From the NCBI GenBank assembly GCA_016630905.1, contig WBMQ01000001.1, forward strand, positions 186,001 through 250,000: a DNA stretch of 64,000 nucleotides, in the 5' to 3' direction. Source of the DNA: Capillidium heterosporum (lineage: Eukaryota; Entomophthoromycota; Entomophthoromycetes; Entomophthorales; Capillidiaceae). The notes under the pieces are model-generated. The model saw only the letters and a program-made list of their open reading frames with translations. It ran no database searches and was not told where the DNA came from. The translations under genes and the position numbers were made by a program. This document shows, one piece after another, positions 33,870 to 45,683 of the stretch. The first letter of the stretch is position 1; each line of letters opens with the position of its first letter.

Positions 33870-35003
33870 ATGCTACGCTACTTCAAAGCGATAATGAAGC
33901 GTACCCTGTACCGACGCCTATTCTTTACTTTCATCTCAATACTTCTCTTCTGCCTAATCGTCATCCCTATATTCTTCGCGTACGCCAAGGAAGGATACAA
34001 GGGTGGTTCGCATTATCAAATCTTCCAGGACTCTACCTCCTCAACCTCCAACTTACTCAACTTGAACATCAACTTGCTAAGTATGGATGCTACTAATCGC
34101 AAGGCCGATCTATTGGTCCAGATTAACCCATCCGGTGCCATTCAAAACGAGGACGGTAGTCTAGCCTTGGACCTAAACCTGAACTTCAACTTCAAGCAGC
34201 GCAAATTCTCCAAAAATCAGACGATCGAACCTTTCACGATGACCGTACCCTTTTTGACTGGGAACGTGCGCGATTACCCGTTGGAACTCTTTCAAGCCAT
34301 GTTTCCTATAGAGTTGTTGACCCCTACCAATTCTACATTGACACGGACTTGGCGTAAAGTTGGCACAAAGTTCGCAGTACCTTACTACGCTTCGATGGAC
34401 GGCATCAGCCAACTCTTTAAAATCCGTTATGAAGCAAAAGTCGCCAACTTTGAGGATGATGGGTTCTTTACGGTAGATTCCAACAGCCTGGTTATTAGTT
34501 TAACATTGGTTAGACCTGCAACCACCATAATGGTATGTGTCTTTGTAGCCTGCTTAATGTGGGCCTTGGCCATCTCCTTAGTCAACATCGCCTTCGACTC
34601 CCTGTTCTACCAACGTGATATACCTCCTCCTTTGTTGAGCGTAGGTGTAGCTATGATGTTCGCCCTACCCACTTTACGTAATTCGCAACCAGGTGTCCCA
34701 GCTATGGGATGTCTTTCAGATATTCTCTCCTTCTTCTGGTAAATTTATTATGTAGATAGATTTTTAACATCCGCTTTTAGGAGTATTGTATTGATTGCGT
34801 TGGCCTCGGTAGCCCTACTGTTCGTCTGGGTGCTTCAATGGAAACCAGCTGCTACCACTAGTAGTAAAGATGAAAATAAAGGTGGAACCATCGAATCAGT
34901 AAGCTCGGTACGGACTCCACCCTTCAGTAAAGCGAGTTACCCCAACGATACCTTCGAGTTGGCTGCCAATCAACCCTTCCGGTCCAGCTATCGCAATATC
35001 TAA
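33870..35003 (+). CDS. DUF4436-family membrane protein
   Basis: Two exons, 33870-34738 and 34781-35003, give 363 residues; the 42-nt intron splits a Trp codon. An N-terminal membrane anchor (LFFTFISILLFCLIVIPIFF) precedes an extracytoplasmic beta-rich domain with LNLNINLLSMDATNRKADLL. Two or three more spans follow (TTIMVCVFVACLMWALAISL, LLSVGVAMMFALPTLRN and IVLIALASVALLFVWVLQW). The segment ALPTLRNSQPGVPAMGCLSD, followed by ILSFFW, is the DUF4436 hallmark. The family is found in fungi and bacteria, and its function is not established. The cytosolic tail is Ser- and Thr-rich (SSVRTPPFSKASYPND), a possible phosphorylation region. The gene is intact and its codons look cleaner than the intergenic surroundings. 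Confidence 0.85.
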
Positions 35004-35489
35004 GTAGCATGCTATATATCGTTTTCGCTCAATTTCATTATTTATATTAAACTATTGGTTGTTTACATACCTTGATTTTTACTTTTCAAGTGTGACTAAT
35101 AAGGGTTAGTACGGGTTGGATAGGTTCGTAACTTCAAATTGATACAAGGGCATCGGGCTACTAGATCTACCGATTGATATGATAAGTACTATAAACTACC
35201 CAATTTAGCAATAGTATTACTGATAAGTATACAAATATCGCTAATGTTAGAGGTGGTGAGTTTTAGAGCTGTCACTAGAAAGGATATAGAAGTATACGAC
35301 CGTAATGTATATTCTATTGGTAGAATAAGAATCAATTAATGGAAGACTTTTCCTTCAGATATGTGAATTGCCATTCAACAAACTATATAATTGAAAAATT
35401 ATAAATAGAAATAAACAAAAAACTCAAAGCAGAACACTTTTATTTTAAATCATATTTTAAATAGTTACCAAAACATCCTCAAGCTAAAC
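35004..35489. other. Intergenic, convergent 3' flanks
   Basis: About 490 bp between the DUF4436 gene (plus) and Thi5 (minus). AT-rich, no gene or named element seen. Confidence 0.5.
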
Positions 35490-36470
35490 TTATTTGGCGA
35501 CGATGGTGGCGGCATCATCAGTGACAGCAGGTACGGTGTTGACTGAGTTCTCGACAGGAGGTAAAAACTCGTTGGTACAGTTCTGGACGAAGCTTTCATC
35601 GACGACACCGAGACGCTTGCTGTAGTTGGTAACTTTGGTCCAGTCACGCTGGACGTTTTCCAAGGTCTTGGAAAAGTACACCAAAGAACGTTTGAAGATG
35701 AGACGGTTCAATTCGGTGCCGAGTAGAGGCTTGGCTTCGACGTACAGGTTGTAAGCCTTCTCGGGGGAGGCCAACAGGTACTGAGTAGCCTTGTTGATGG
35801 CACGCATGAAGGACTTGACCTTCTCGGGGTTGGCCTTGATGAAGGCGTCGTTACCGATGTAGAGGACCGAGCAGAAGCAGCAGCAGCCTAAATCGGCCAA
35901 CTCATCGATACGTAGCATGGCAACGTCGTCAGCCGAACCGCCTTGCTCCTTGCACCATTCTTCGAGCTCAGCCTGCTGGACGTTCTCCAAGCCAACGCCG
36001 GCGTCAATGACACCGCGCTTGATAGCGTCGCTGACGTTCATACCCACCCGGATGGCAGTGTAGTCCTCGGGGGTCATACCGTAGTGCTTGGTCAACTCGT
36101 CGATGATGATCTTACCAAACTCACCTACGTAACCGATACGCTTACCACGCAGGGTCTGGAAGTCCTCGGTGATTCCAGACTTGGACTTGATGTGGATGAT
36201 GCCGGTGAAGGGCTCGTCCAACAAAGTACCTAGAGAAGTGACAGGGAATCCACGGGCGGCGGCGGCAATGGTGTGGATCATTGCTTTGAGACCTAGGTCG
36301 ATCTTACCGCTACCAATGAGTTCGGTGACATCGGAGGGGTCACTGGGTTCTAAGATGGCGACCTTGATGTTTTCCTCGGCAAAGTAGCCCAACTTCTGGG
36401 CCAGGTAGACGGGGGCGTGGTAGGGATTGGCTTGCCAGTTTAGCAGGAAGGTGATCTTGTCGGTGCTCAT
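35490..36470 (-). CDS. THI5: Thi5/NMT1 HMP-P synthase (thiamine pyrimidine)
   Basis: Single exon, 326 residues, beginning [20 protein letters not shown], which is nearly the yeast Thi5 N-terminus. The enzyme makes the thiamine pyrimidine precursor HMP-P from its own active-site histidine and PLP, so each molecule turns over once. The key residues are present: Lys62 (PLP) and His66 in LKAMIHT, and the cysteine-rich CCCFC motif at residues 197-201. [20 protein letters not shown] is also conserved. The protein lacks part of the C-terminal extension of yeast Thi5. GC content and codon bias are visibly higher than in neighbouring genes, consistent with high expression. I looked for a TPP riboswitch in the 5' flank and saw none. 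Confidence 0.95.
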   Translation of the reverse strand: MSTDKITFLLNWQANPYHAPVYLAQKLGYFAEENIKVAILEPSDPSDVTELIGSGKIDLGLKAMIHTIAAAARGFPVTSLGTLLDEPFTGIIHIKSKSGITEDFQTLRGKRIGYVGEFGKIIIDELTKHYGMTPEDYTAIRVGMNVSDAIKRGVIDAGVGLENVQQAELEEWCKEQGGSADDVAMLRIDELADLGCCCFCSVLYIGNDAFIKANPEKVKSFMRAINKATQYLLASPEKAYNLYVEAKPLLGTELNRLIFKRSLVYFSKTLENVQRDWTKVTNYSKRLGVVDESFVQNCTNEFLPPVENSVNTVPAVTDDAATIVAK

Positions 36471-36760
36471 TTTCAGATTTCAAATTGGGTTCGAATAGGT
36501 TAGTTACGAAAAGCTTTGAATAGTTGGAGGAAAAATCTTTTTATAGGCCTTTTGTATCGGTTTCCATTTTCGTTAGCCAAGTAGGGAGTTGGGATAAGAT
36601 AATAGTTAATTCATAGCTGCCTCTTTTAAGTGCATGTGATCCATCCTGTTCTCTAAATCTAGCTATTTTCGAATTTGGTGACTGATAAAGTTATCGTAAA
36701 GTCACTTTTCCAACCTACACGTAAGCGTTTTACTAATAATTCTGTCGAAAGGAATAGGCT

Positions 36761-37033
36761 TTAGGGTATGACGTCGCCTCTTGCAGGAATAAAAGCACCA
36801 ATGAAAGAGACGAATTGCGTATGAAATAGGAAGCGAAATTGGAAACCCATCCCAAAATCTACCAAGCTCAATAACATGCTTTCGAAAGAGTGGCCCAGTT
36901 TCTTTCCATCAAGTAGAGTAACATATTCTTTTGGGTACTTGGTTACCTTTTTTAGCTTGAAAGTGGGTAGATGCGTAAGATGAAGTATACTTGCCTTGAC
37001 CGTATTGAGAATGTGTGGACCAATTCGAAACAT
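36761..37033 (-). CDS. Hypothetical 90-aa ORF
   Basis: An ATG-started minus-strand frame (MFRIGPHILNTVKASILHLT, ending GAFIPARGDVIP). It has Lys-rich and aromatic stretches but no membrane span, signal peptide or motif I know. It lies upstream of Thi5 on the same strand, about 290 bp away. It may be a small gene, a decayed exon of a larger one, or chance. The IPARGDVIP ending looks like protein text rather than random codons, which is my only reason to list it. Confidence 0.33.
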   Translation of the reverse strand: MFRIGPHILNTVKASILHLTHLPTFKLKKVTKYPKEYVTLLDGKKLGHSFESMLLSLVDFGMGFQFRFLFHTQFVSFIGAFIPARGDVIP

Positions 37034-38418
37034 CTATATTGGTAACGGTAATAATTTAACCTTGAGAAAATCTAGAGATATTTCACGATGACTTTCGATT
37101 ATGAAATTTCAACTTAACTGTTGCTAATCTTCTCCTGCGTCTAAACACCCGTACTGGGCTATTTCAGACCAAACTTCGTTTACTATCAAGATCAAAGGAC
37201 TATATATCCAGCGCATTAGCCCTATATCCAAAAATAGGTGATCCAAAATAGGTTTTCAACACATCAGTAAAGGTAGGTGAACTGAACGGAATGGACTTCG
37301 GGATACCCGATCCCTCTTGTTAAATATAATGAAAATGCTAGATATTACTAATAATGCCGGTACATTAATTACAGTAAGAACACTTCTATCTGATTTATTC
37401 ACAAGATCGTCAAAATGGATAGGTTGGCATTTAGATCCTGGTCTAGTTTTAGACTTTAGGCTGAATTCAAAATCCTTATAAGAAGTGCAAGAATATTATG
37501 CTAGACTAGGAACCGGAATGCTAAATTTTTAGCACTCCTATTTGTAGCAAAATTCTAAAGTATGTGTATAAGTAGAGGAAGATTTTCTATATACTTCATA
37601 TATATCACTGTATAACTCCTTATTTTACTATTATCTAATGACAGGTACTATGTCCAATGATTGAAAACTAATGGCCTATCGATAAAACTATAAACCAAAT
37701 TTTCCATTCGCCTTGGAAAAAGCCAAACAAATTTTGAAAGTCGATTTGAGGGTGTCAACTATATAGTATAAATATATATGAAAGTAAAGGAAAGTGAATC
37801 ATAAATGAAACTGGGAATCCATCAAGAAGGAGGGAAATGCCTTCCTCAGGATTCAGATGAATCACTAACTTTGCCTTTCATGAGATCCTAGGCAAGTCAG
37901 CACTCATCTATATTCATTCAAAAAAAGACACCACTTGGTCTAAATGATAAAGTGTGTCGCAATACATTGAATCAAATGATAGACAGGTATAAATACAACA
38001 CAAAACTTACTAACCAGTATTCACCACAAATGTAGTAGTCCAGTAAGGCTGTGACCTCTTATAATTGTAGCACAATCTGTATCTTAACTCACCTGAAAAC
38101 AGCAATTCCAAAATGAAACCCAAAGGATACTACGGTATAAACTCTAGAATTTTTATTATCCTCAAGTGAGCTAGTACGGCCAAGGCATATGTTAAAAGTT
38201 AAAATAAAGATACAAGAGTGCATATAAACTCTTTATCTGTGATGTTCTTTCAGATTCCCTTTTACTATACTTTTAGGCCTTCTAGTCCATATACGAAGAA
38301 GCTTCAACTTGATCAGATGAGCGATTTATATATCCTGCCATATTCAATCTTCGACTTCCAACCTTTTTATTTATAAAAATTTGCCATATATCCAACATTT
38401 TAAGTATATCTCTATAAA
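37034..38418. other. Gene-poor region
   Basis: About 1.4 kb with no open frame of note on either strand and no repeat recognised. Confidence 0.5.
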
Positions 38419-38433
38419 CCGATATATGATCGG
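38419..38433 (+). promoter_or_regulatory. Everted CCG-N9-CGG element upstream of copy 2
   Basis: CCG at 38419-38421 and CGG at 38431-38433, nine bases apart, 256 bp before the ATG. It is the best of the three elements: the flanks extend it to a perfect inverted repeat, AAACCGAT and ATCGGTTT around a 5-bp centre. It is followed by TTATGGGATTAAAC and, further on, ACCGATA, all shared with the copy 1 promoter. Confidence 0.6.
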
Positions 38434-38676
38434 TTTATGGGATTAAACTTATTCCTGCCCTTTTAAAAACCGATACCCCAGCTTCGAAATATCAAAAACT
38501 TGCCGAAACTGCCTAAAAATGCCTACGTGTAGCAAAAATCAAGTAAAATGTAGCCGTTTAATTAACCAAATTTAAAATATATTGGAGACAAAGCACTTGC
38601 TGTCAAAAGTAAAAGTATAAATAGGTACAAAACTGACTGACCTTGAGTTTCTTTAAAGCAAGAACAACGATCAAAT

Positions 38677-40543
38677 ATGAACAACCAATCAACTTTAAAG
38701 AATCCGCAAGTACTTATAGTGGGTGCTGGTCCAGTAGGCCTATGTCTAGCCCACTTCTTACATATGAACAATATAAGCTTTCGTATCATAGGTAATAGTT
38801 ATTTTAACCCATAGTATATCAACCATCTTATCCCATTAGAGAAGCGCACAACAATTGACTTTTACTCCCGAGCTTTCGCAATCCACTCCCGTACCTTGGA
38901 GATCCTCAATCTAATAGGTGTTGTCGACAAGATGATAGAGACGGGTAGGAAGTTGGAGAACATCGGGTTCAACTTGTACAAGGAAGGAAAGCATCTGTTT
39001 GGAATAAAATTACCAAAGCCCAATTCGAGTCAACCGTTTATGATAGGTCTAGTCCAAAGTGAAACGGAAAAGATCTTGGAGGCGAAGCTTAATAGTTTGG
39101 GATACAATGTAGAGCGTGGTGTCGAACTAATCGATATTAGTTTTGTCGATGAAGTTGCTAAATCAGCAAAAGTGAAGAATCTGAGCGATAATATCGAGGA
39201 GACTATTCAATTCCAATTCATCATAGGTTGTGATGGAGCACGATCAGTCGTCCGCAAGCAAGCCGACATAGGCTTCGAAGGAGAAACAGTAAATTTAAAT
39301 CTGCTATGTTGCGATGCCAAAGTCGATACAGATCTACCAACGATACTGTTTGGAAAGTAAGGCTAAACTTCATTACCCTCTACATTTTTATCAATTTTAC
39401 TGACGTAGCTACCTTAGCTTCTTCTCCAAGGACGACTTGTTGGCCGGTTTCATAAACGTAAAGGACGATATTGTACGATTTATTTTACCGTTACGGGAAG
39501 GAGATATAGAACCTGATGAGACCCAACTCTTTGAAAAGTTTAGAGAGTTGATCAATCCCTACAAATGTGAGGTCAAGGAGGTTATATGGATGAACACCTT
39601 CCGCATTAACGAACGTACTGCATCGACTCACTTGAAAAACAACTTGATGTTGTGTGGGGATGCTGCACACGTACACTCACCAGCCGGTGGTCAAGGTATG
39701 AACACGGGGATCCAGGATGCCTTCAATCTGGCTTGGAAACTCAGCTTACGCCTCAACAGTAAGACAAAGAGTACCGCACTATTAGATACTTTCAACTCAG
39801 AACGTAAGGCCATTGCAAAATTAGTCCTTCATAACAGTGGGATAGGGATCCGTAATCTCATGCGAAAACCTAGCTTGATCACCAACTTTATGAGGGAGTA
39901 TATGTTTCCTTACGTTATGTCATTCCAATGTTCGAAGCGTCTAGCTTCCAATTCTATCTCGGAAGTCAATTTGGAGTACGATGCCAATTTAGTCAACATC
40001 AAGTACAAAAGTTGCTATTGGGCAAATAGTCTGGTTACGGGGGTAGGCTTCCGACTACCCAGCTTCCCACTCTTCGATCTCAAGTCACAGACTGAAGTTA
40101 GTACCCACAGCTTCTTCAATGGAGGCGCCAAGTTCCAACTTCTAATCACCATCCCCAACCAAGTTGTACATATCGACTACCTACCTTATCTATACAACAC
40201 CTTCAAGCAGTTTGACAAAGCTGCTAGCTTGGTCCAGGTCATAGATATCCGTATAGTGCTTCCCATTCCCATGTTCGATTGGAAGATCTGGTCCAACTTA
40301 CAACTACAGCAACGGGACTTGAACGACCAAGGTAAAGCCAAGTTGCAAGAATTAGTAGAGCTAGTTGGCAAGTACAGCTCTTACTTGGATCAAACTTTAG
40401 ATACTGCCAACTACTTCAACTTGGGCAAAGATAGGATTAGCTTTATTGTTATTCGACCAGACTTCCATGTAGCCAACGTAATGGATGGGGTTTCCGATGT
40501 AGATAGTTTGAGTAGCTACTTTAATACCTTTTTAAACCTATAA
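38677..40543 (+). CDS. FAD-dependent aromatic monooxygenase, copy 2
   Basis: Exons 38677-38791, 38840-39356 and 39418-40543 (115, 517 and 1126 nt, exactly the sizes in copy 1) give 585 residues, starting MNNQSTLKNPQVLIVGAGPV. It has the same class-A flavoprotein layout: GAGPVG, GCDGARS, LCGDAAHVHSPAGGQGMNTG, and a thioredoxin-like C-terminus with VIRPDFHV. From SEVNLEYDANL to the stop the protein is identical to copy 1, and the DNA too, into the 3' flank. The first two thirds are clearly diverged. It is transcribed opposite to copies 1, 3, 4 and 5, and faces copy 3 tail to tail 335 bp apart. A promoter element is at 38419-38433. Confidence 0.9.
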
Positions 40544-40589
40544 CTTGTATAGCGTATATTCATTTTCACTTATTAAATATTATACAGCA
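39956..40589. repeat. Inverted copy of a 634-bp identical tract (arm 2)
   Basis: Matches the reverse complement of 26822-27455 with no indel and no mismatch found. It starts abruptly within the codons for SIS/TIS and ends in the 3' flank, where the copies differ again. The arms lie about 12.5 kb apart in inverted orientation. Confidence 0.85.
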
Positions 40590-40878
40590 CTAAAATATTT
40601 TCATTTTATTATTGAAGTTTGCCGTATAGCGATAATAATATATAACTTTAACTTAGCCGTATATCACTATGTAAATTTAAAAAATATTTTTAAATAATGA
40701 AATTGACCTGGAATTATATATCTTAAGTAAATAATCAATAATAGTATAGGTTTATTTTGTAATATCTCTCTATTCAAAGCTAAGAGGTGTTACAGAAAAT
40801 GTCTTTAGATATTATAAACGTATATATGTTCATAAGTTTCATAATGTTTATTTAAGATATATGGTGATTAATACTACG
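40590..40878. other. Convergent 3' flanks of copies 2 and 3
   Basis: Short AT-rich spacer with no gene or recognisable element. Confidence 0.5.
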
Positions 40879-42711
40879 TTATACGTTTAAAAATCTATTG
40901 AAGTAAGCCAACAAGTCATCAACTTCAAAATATCCATCAATGATCTTAGAAACGTGGAAATCCGGTCTAACGACTACACAACTTAAGGTATCCTTATAGA
41001 GATTAAAATGATTGACAATAGCTCCATTTGTATCTAAATAAGAGGTATGTTGGTCTAGTAGAGCTTTGAATTTATCAAGCTTAACTCGATTGACTTCAGA
41101 TAGGTCAGAAATTAAGGCGTCGTACCAAATATTCCAACTGAAGCTCTTAGCTGAAATAATGATGCGAACATCTACTAGCTTCTTTAAATTGTCATTACTA
41201 TCGATTTGTTGAAGAGTTTGATACAGATACTCCAATTCAAAGCAAGAATTTGGAATTATCAATAAAAGCTGAAACCTGGAACTTCCATCAAAGAAACTGT
41301 GGGTGTCAACTTGGGTTCGGGACTTCAAATAAAAAAGCTGATAGCTCGGCATGCGTAACCCTACCCCCTGGACAGCTTCAGATGATGTCCAGCTAAGGTT
41401 AGTCTTGACATTGACGATATTGGCATCGTACTCCAATCCAATTTCGGAGATGGAATCGGAAGCCTTACGTCGTACAAAATCCAACTTGAGCATGATAGGA
41501 GAGATGTAGTATCGTAACAGCTTGATCGCTAATGTAGGTTTCAACATGACGTTGCGGATTAGGTTCCCACTCGTTTTCAAGACTAATCTAGCTACTTGCA
41601 TACGCTCCGAGTTGAAAGTTTCAATGAGGAAGGTATCCTTAGTTAACCCATCCAAGTGTAGACGTAACTTCCAAGCTAGGTTGAAGGCATCCTGGATACC
41701 CGTGTTCATACCTTGACCCCCAGCTGGTGAATGGACATGTGCAGCATCCCCACATAGAATTAAGTTATGCTTCAAATGGGTTGATGCACTACGTTCGTTG
41801 ATCTTGAAACTGTTGATCCATATCGTCTCTTTAGGTTCGAACGTGTAAGGGTGGATGAGCTCACTGAACTTTTCGAATACTTGGGCTTCTGTAGGTTCGA
41901 CTTCTTCATCTTTGAACGGTAATATGATGCGGAATGATATCCTCCTTTAGGTAGATGACACTGGCAGCATAGTCCCCTTTGAAGAAAAAGCTAATGAGAA
42001 GCAATTAGTTATATAGCTATAGAATATCGCTTACTCTCCAAATTTGATAGTAGGCAGGTCGGTAGTCACTCTAACGTCACAACATATCAAACCCAAATTT
42101 ACAGTCTCACCATCGAACTTGATTCCAGCTTGCTTACGAACTATGGATCTAGCCCCATCACATCCGACAATAAACTGGAATGAGATAATTTCTTCAGCAC
42201 CATCGCTTAAATTTTTAACTTTTACCGATCTAGCAACTTCACCTTCAAAATTTATGTTGAGTACCTCAACCCCACGTTCAACAAAAATACCCAATTTGTT
42301 GAGCTTGGTCTCCAAGATCTGTTCTGTTTCACTTTGGACTAGACCTATCATAAAATCTTGGGAGGAGTTGGGTTTAGGTAACTCCAGCTCAAAGAGAGGT
42401 TTCCCTTGGTGGTACGCTTTGAACTCTACGTGCTCCAATTTCCTTCCAGCCGCTACCATGTCGTCGACGACTCCTACTATATTGAGGATTTCTAAAGTAC
42501 GGCTTTGGATGGAGAAGGCTCGCGAGTAGAAGCTTACTTCGGTACGCTTTTCTTTTGAAACATTAGTTGAAAGTTCACTTCTCTCATTCTGTTACCTATG
42601 ATACGGAAAGCTGATCGAATTTCTGTGTAGAAAATGCGCTAGGCTTAACCCTACTGGACCGGCTCCGACAATTAAAACCTGGGGGTTCTTTTGGCTTGCT
42701 TGATTACTCAT
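40879..42711 (-). pseudogene. FAD-dependent monooxygenase, copy 3, frameshifted
   Basis: Starts MSNQASQKNPQVLIVGAGPV at 42711 and keeps the family exon structure, the GCDGARS and LCGDAAHVHSPAGGQGMNTG motifs and a full C-terminus. Two single-base insertions break the frame. One is at the end of exon 1, near 42605, where SISF reads on as PYHR instead of RIIG. The other is near 41931 in exon 3, just before the expected ILPF. Otherwise I saw no in-frame stops, so inactivation is recent, or the insertions are consensus errors. Its promoter keeps only one CCG half of the shared element. If the sequence is right, the gene cannot make a full enzyme. Confidence 0.75.
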
Positions 42712-42936
42712 ATTTGATGATTGTTTCGATATAGATTTTCAGCTATGGAACCTATACGCCTATTTATACCTGAACTTGGTGATGATATCTTGGTCCCTTT
42801 AAATTAAACTTACAAGCTTCTGTTATGATTATCACGATATGATAATTGATCATTTATTTACTTTATTGTGGATAAACTATTGGCGCCAAATTATTTCGGC
42901 TTTTGAGGAGTAAGAGGAAATTTTGGATCTCATAAT

Positions 42937-42939
42937 CCG
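42937..42939 (-). promoter_or_regulatory. Residual half of the shared promoter element (copy 3)
   Basis: The region aligns with the copy 1, 2 and 5 promoters (ATCGGATTATGAGAT in gene direction, then AAAGCCGA). The partner CCG nine bases away has become other bases, so only one half-site remains. Confidence 0.35.
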
Positions 42940-43914
42940 ATGGTCTTCAATTATAATGAACTTCTACTTCAACATCAGTCAATCAAATGGTGTATGCTAT
43001 CCAGTCAACTTTTATCGGAAGTGGACTCAAATTCCTATTGGTATTCGGTATTACCTTCTTAGTTTGGAAAATATTAGTTTCCTAGGTACTTATTCAAAGT
43101 CGCTTTACAGATACATATATCCCTATTGTTTAGGAAGTTTTATGATATAGAATACAACTCCTGCTAGTAAGATCTATGTATATTGGATATACATCTTTCA
43201 AGTAAACTCTATAGTTTCAAGGCTTGTGTTTATTCAATACCCTTTTTCAATACTTTGCATAAATATTGTGAATACATATATTATATCATTAAAGGATAAA
43301 TATCGATTCGTAACTTATCGATATTTGGAACTTTAAAATCCGATAAACCATATTCTGGATTAATTTAGTAGCTTTTTATATATTTAATTACGAATATATA
43401 TTTACAATATTCTCCTTCTAACTATACTTCATTTTAAATCTTTGAGATATACACCATGTAGGAGTTATAAATTTAGTACACATAGTAACCCTATTTTCTC
43501 AAAAGTAAAAGTTTTATATATCGCTTATGAAGACGAAGGTTTTTATACGTTTAATTTCATCAGTGATTCAAAATAAAAGGTCCTAAAAATTCAATAGTTT
43601 ATAATATATATTTCGAAACAATGTCATTATTTCTAGCTATTGATATTTTGAAACTCATTGTCTTGGCCAACTTTCTAACAATGATAAAATTTATCTTCGA
43701 AACCTTAGATTTTAGCTTTAAATATTAGAAAGAATTGGCATTGATCCACTGTGGAAGCTTATACGATCCAAGTTAAAAGTTCAGAATGTCAATAACGTAA
43801 ATATTAAAATTACAATAGGTATAAAAAACAAAGTATACATGAATAATCCAGATAATCTATGGAATTTTAATTCTAAAAATGAAAATATACATTCAAATAT
43901 ATACTAAAAACTTT
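42940..43914. other. Intergenic, no gene seen
   Basis: AT-rich upstream flank of copy 3 and downstream flank of copy 4. One short plus-strand frame at 42923-43150 has no recognisable content. Confidence 0.5.
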
Positions 43915-45683
43915 AAAATTTATCAAAACAGCCCAGCAGGTCAGAAGCTTCAAAGCTACCATTAAAGACCTTGGAGGTATGGAAATCAGATCAAACAACT
44001 ATGAAACTCAAAGTATCAGAAGTGAAGATAGAAGTAATCGACTGTTGTAATTTGTTATCCAAGTAGAAGTTGTGGTGGTCAAGTAAAATCTTAACCTTCT
44101 CAAATTTAACTCTGCTGATATTAGATATATTAGTCGAATATTTTAGATGGAATAATAATACAAACATTCATGACCTTCTTCAAGTTGTCATTGGTATCAA
44201 TTTGTTACAGAGTTTGATTGAGTTAATCCGGTTGGATACGTGTGCTTAATACAACAAATAGGAGTTGGAACTTGAAATATTCGATGAAACTATGGATATT
44301 GACTTGTATTTGAGTCTTAATATCCAACGGTTAATAGCTTAGGGTACACAACCCAGCTTTTCTTACCAATTCACAAGTTACCCAATCTTGAGAAATCTTG
44401 ACGTTGATGACATTGGCGTTGTAATCCAAATTTACCTGTGAAATTTTATTGGAAGCTTTACTTTTAACAAACTCTTGCTGTAGGATGATGAAAGCTACGT
44501 AGTACCGTAAATCTTTAGTTACCCAGATAGGTTTAGCCATAAAAAGTGGATGAGATTACCACTGTTCTGTAAAACGTGCTTGGAGATCTGCCTATGCCCT
44601 GTATTAAAAGTTCTCAGAAGAGCCAGATCTTTTGCTAAGCCATTTATTTGTAAGCTCAATTTCCAGGTTAAGTTGAAGGCGTCTTGGATCTCCGTATTCA
44701 TACCTTAGCCACTGACTGGTGGGTAGATGTGGGTAGCATCACGACACAGGATGAAGTTATTATTGAGGTGAGTTGTGTATTATACTTGTTGATCTTGAAA
44801 ATGTTGATTTAAATGATCTCTTTGATATTGAAGATATGGGGCCCAACGAGGTCCTTGAACTTTTTGAACACTTCAGCTTCACTAGATTTGACTTCACGAA
44901 CCGGTAAAATTAATCGCAAGATGTCTTTCTTAACTGTTAATATAATTGTACCTAAATCACTTTTAAATAGGAAGTCAATAAATTTAGTTGTATAGTTAAA
45001 GGCCAATAGTTACTTTCCAAATCTGATGGGAAACAAGTTTATAGAAATCTTGGCATCGAAGCAGATTAAATCTATATTGGCCGTCTCTGTCAAATTTTAT
45101 ACCAGAAGACTTTTGAACTATAGATCTAGCCTCATCATATCAAAAGATATACTGAAATCGAACCAGTCTTATTGGTGTTATCCTTGAGATTTTTAATTTT
45201 TGCTGATTTGGCAACTTCATCTTGGAATTTCAACTTCGATTAACTTGGTACCTCGTTCAAAAAAGTGGCCTAGCGCGTTTAGCTTTTGTTCTAATATTTT
45301 TCGGCGTCACTTTAGACTAAACATACTGTAAAGTACTGAAAAGAGTGTGGTTCAGGTAGCTTGTCTTCAAACAGAGGATTCCCTTTGCTGTATACTTTTA
45401 ATTCTACATTTTCAATCTTCCTTTCGGTAGCTACCATTTCATCGACTACCTCTAGCAAGTTCAAAAATTCCAAGGTACGGCTTTGGATGACGAAGATTCT
45501 TGAGTAAAAGTCAATTATTGTACGTCTTTTTAATATATAGCCTTTAGTTAATTTTACAAGATTTTTACCTATAATAAGGAAGCTGATCGAGTTTAGATAT
45601 AGAAAATGGGCTAAGCATAATCCTACAGGGCTGGTTCCAGCAATTAACACTCTAGGGTTCTTTATGTTTATTGAAATGTGCAT
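43915..45683 (-). pseudogene. FAD-dependent monooxygenase, copy 4, heavily decayed
   Basis: The start region reads MHISINIKNPRVLIAGTSPV, then GLCLAHFLYLNSISFLIIG, so even the FAD motif is degraded (GTSPVG for GAGPVG). Downstream pieces such as YTTKFIDFLFKSDLGTIILT, MNTEIQDAFNLTWKLSLQIN and ISQVNLDYNANVINVKIS match the family in order. Many stops and frame changes lie between them. It is the oldest broken copy of the array. I find no CCG-N9-CGG element upstream. Confidence 0.8.

Noticed and set aside
36471-36760. TPP riboswitch upstream of Thi5
   Set aside because: I looked for the CTGAGA-type core on the minus strand and found none.
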